Translations under genes and position numbers: made by a program | In this document: positions 63,126 to 64,000 of the stretch, one piece after another | Layout: the number at the start of each line of letters is the position of its first letter | Position numbering within the stretch: the stretch's first letter is position 1 | The notes under the pieces: generated by a model | Told to the model about the DNA's origin: nothing | The model's database searches: none | The model's input: only the letters and a program-made list of their open reading frames with translations | From: Megalobrama amblycephala | Lineage: Eukaryota; Chordata; Actinopteri; Cypriniformes; Xenocyprididae | Length of the DNA stretch: 64,000 nucleotides | Reading direction: 5' to 3' | NCBI RefSeq assembly: GCF_018812025.1 | Contig: NC_063066.1 | Span: 1,471,192-1,535,191 of the forward strand

Positions 63126-63998
63126 TCAATCATATGCAAGAATCAGCCTAGCTTGTCTGGATTTGGCTACACCAACATGTCTGCGCACTTCTTCCTGTAT
63201 TTCCTGTTGCTTTTGCAAAGTGTTATATGCCAACGTATCAGGTATGGGTGTTTTATTAATCATACGTTCCAAAGGGCCATTTAGATTTCGTCCCAATGCT
63301 AGCAGTGCAGGCGTTACCCCAGTGGTTTCATGTACAGCTGTGTTTATAGCTAAACGAAACTCAGGTAACCATCGATCCCAATCCTGATGATGCTCACCGA
63401 CATATGAAGCTATCATTGTTTTCAAAACTTTGTTTACCCTTTCAGTTAAATTAGTTTGAGGGTGGTAAGCTGTGGCTAATTTCTGTACCACTCCCCAGGA
63501 TTCACACAGCTTGCTCATAACTTGGCTAGTGAACTGGGGTCCACAGTTAGGAAGGACGTATGGGATCATGTTCGTACTTTCACGATCTGAAACCAAAAAG
63601 GCTGGAACACCCCAACGGGTAAAGATTTCATTTTTCAAGATCTGAACAACTTTTGCCGTCTTAGCATCCCTCAAAGGGAAAAGTTCAACCCACTTTGAAT
63701 GGTAATCTACAACAACCATTAACATGGTATTACGTAACTTACTCACAGGGAACGGCCCCATAAAATCAACACCAAGCATTTCTCCAGGGGCCAGAACCTC
63801 TGCTGTTTGCATCCTCCCTGCTGGTTTTTGGTTATCACCTTTATACTTCTGACAGGTAATGCAAGTACAAACATGATCCCATACGTCCTTCCTAACTGAC
63901 GGCCACCATGCCACTTCTAAAATCTTCAAAAGGGTTTTCATTCTACCTAGGTGGCCGCCAAATGGACTGTCATGGAAGTAGGTAAGAAACTGTGGTTT
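63126..63998 (-). pseudogene. Gypsy-3 integrase (runs off the window)
   Basis: The minus-strand frame is open to the right edge. It has the zinc-binding HHCC part ([13 protein letters not shown]...[11 protein letters not shown]), the first catalytic Asp in LGVDFMGPF, the second in FLVSDR, and the Glu region in [13 protein letters not shown]. It belongs to a gypsy family different from gypsy-1, -2 and the Gmr1-like one. Between SDR and GPQF sits a 13-residue in-frame insertion whose DNA is an inverted copy of a segment 290 bp away; this probably wrecks the active-site loop. RT and the 5' part lie beyond the window. Confidence 0.88.
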
Positions 63999-64000
63999 CA

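Noticed and set aside
1..64000. CRISPR array, operon, rRNA or tRNA genes
   Set aside because: None seen. Regular repeats are transposon- or minisatellite-derived, and the sequence is eukaryotic with spliced exons.

Overview
The window looks like repeat-rich genomic DNA of a teleost fish, most probably a cyprinid. The evidence is a fish-specific NLR gene (FISNA + NACHT + one LRR per exon) embedded in a typically teleost transposon mix: DIRS, Ty1/copia, chromodomain and Gmr1-like Ty3/gypsy, L1, Tx1 and L2 LINEs, hAT, piggyBac and Kolobok. I see no rRNA, tRNA, CRISPR or bacterial feature. The call is from recognised protein families and mobile elements; no database search was possible.

The host content is one minus-strand, NLRC3-like NLR gene running from a 5' UTR exon near 55.5 kb to a polyadenylation region near 5.9 kb. 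I could join 12 coding exons (51198-51256, 39943-40041, 39508-39592, 37952-38147, 36027-37857, 26327-26497, 25816-25989, 24923-25096, 9873-10046, 9212-9385, 6867-7028, 6071-6086). All have GT/AG borders and matching phases. They give 3315 nt, 1104 codons plus stop, with no frame break. Domain order is short N-terminal linker exons, FISNA, NACHT (Walker A at about residue 241, Walker B at about 317), winged-helix/HD2 region, then six LRR exons and a 5-residue tail. There is no B30.2 exon. The window edges hold pieces of sister genes in the same orientation: the 5' end of a downstream copy at 1-670 and the 3' terminal exon of an upstream copy at about 61.9-62.7 kb. This is a slice of a head-to-tail NLR array.

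Almost everything else is mobile DNA in the introns and intergenic spacers. From left to right: a palindromic MITE (1.0-1.4 kb); a proline-rich repeat ORF (2.3-3.1 kb); a DIRS remnant with a nested L2 LINE (3.1-5.3 kb); a hAT element with a perfect 8-bp duplication (7.2-8.7 kb); and a Tx1-clade LINE landed in a GA/TC microsatellite (10.08-24.68 kb). That LINE was later split by a nearly complete chromodomain gypsy (10.62-15.98 kb), a gag fragment, a piggyBac element and an L1. Further right is a nest of two more gypsy elements (26.7-33.7 kb), a second piggyBac copy (34.1-35.2 kb), and two solo LTRs of one family. A copia element is split by a structurally informative DIRS derivative (40.55-47.3 kb), which itself carries a third piggyBac copy. 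Two direct copies of a large terminal-inverted-repeat element flank the NLR start exon (48.6-54.5 kb).

The 55.6-62 kb spacer holds an L1 fragment, an unidentified exon-like stretch, a hAT element, a solo LTR and a TTAA-flanked Kolobok element with a THAP ORF. The right edge enters a gypsy integrase.

The point of most biological weight is that an NLR reading frame appears intact although its introns have taken up tens of kilobases of nested elements. The points of most structural interest are the DIRS internal complementary region, the integrase-before-RT gypsy, the microsatellite-targeted Tx1 LINE, a piggyBac insertion with its own empty site in the window, and an inverted template-switch insertion inside an integrase core.
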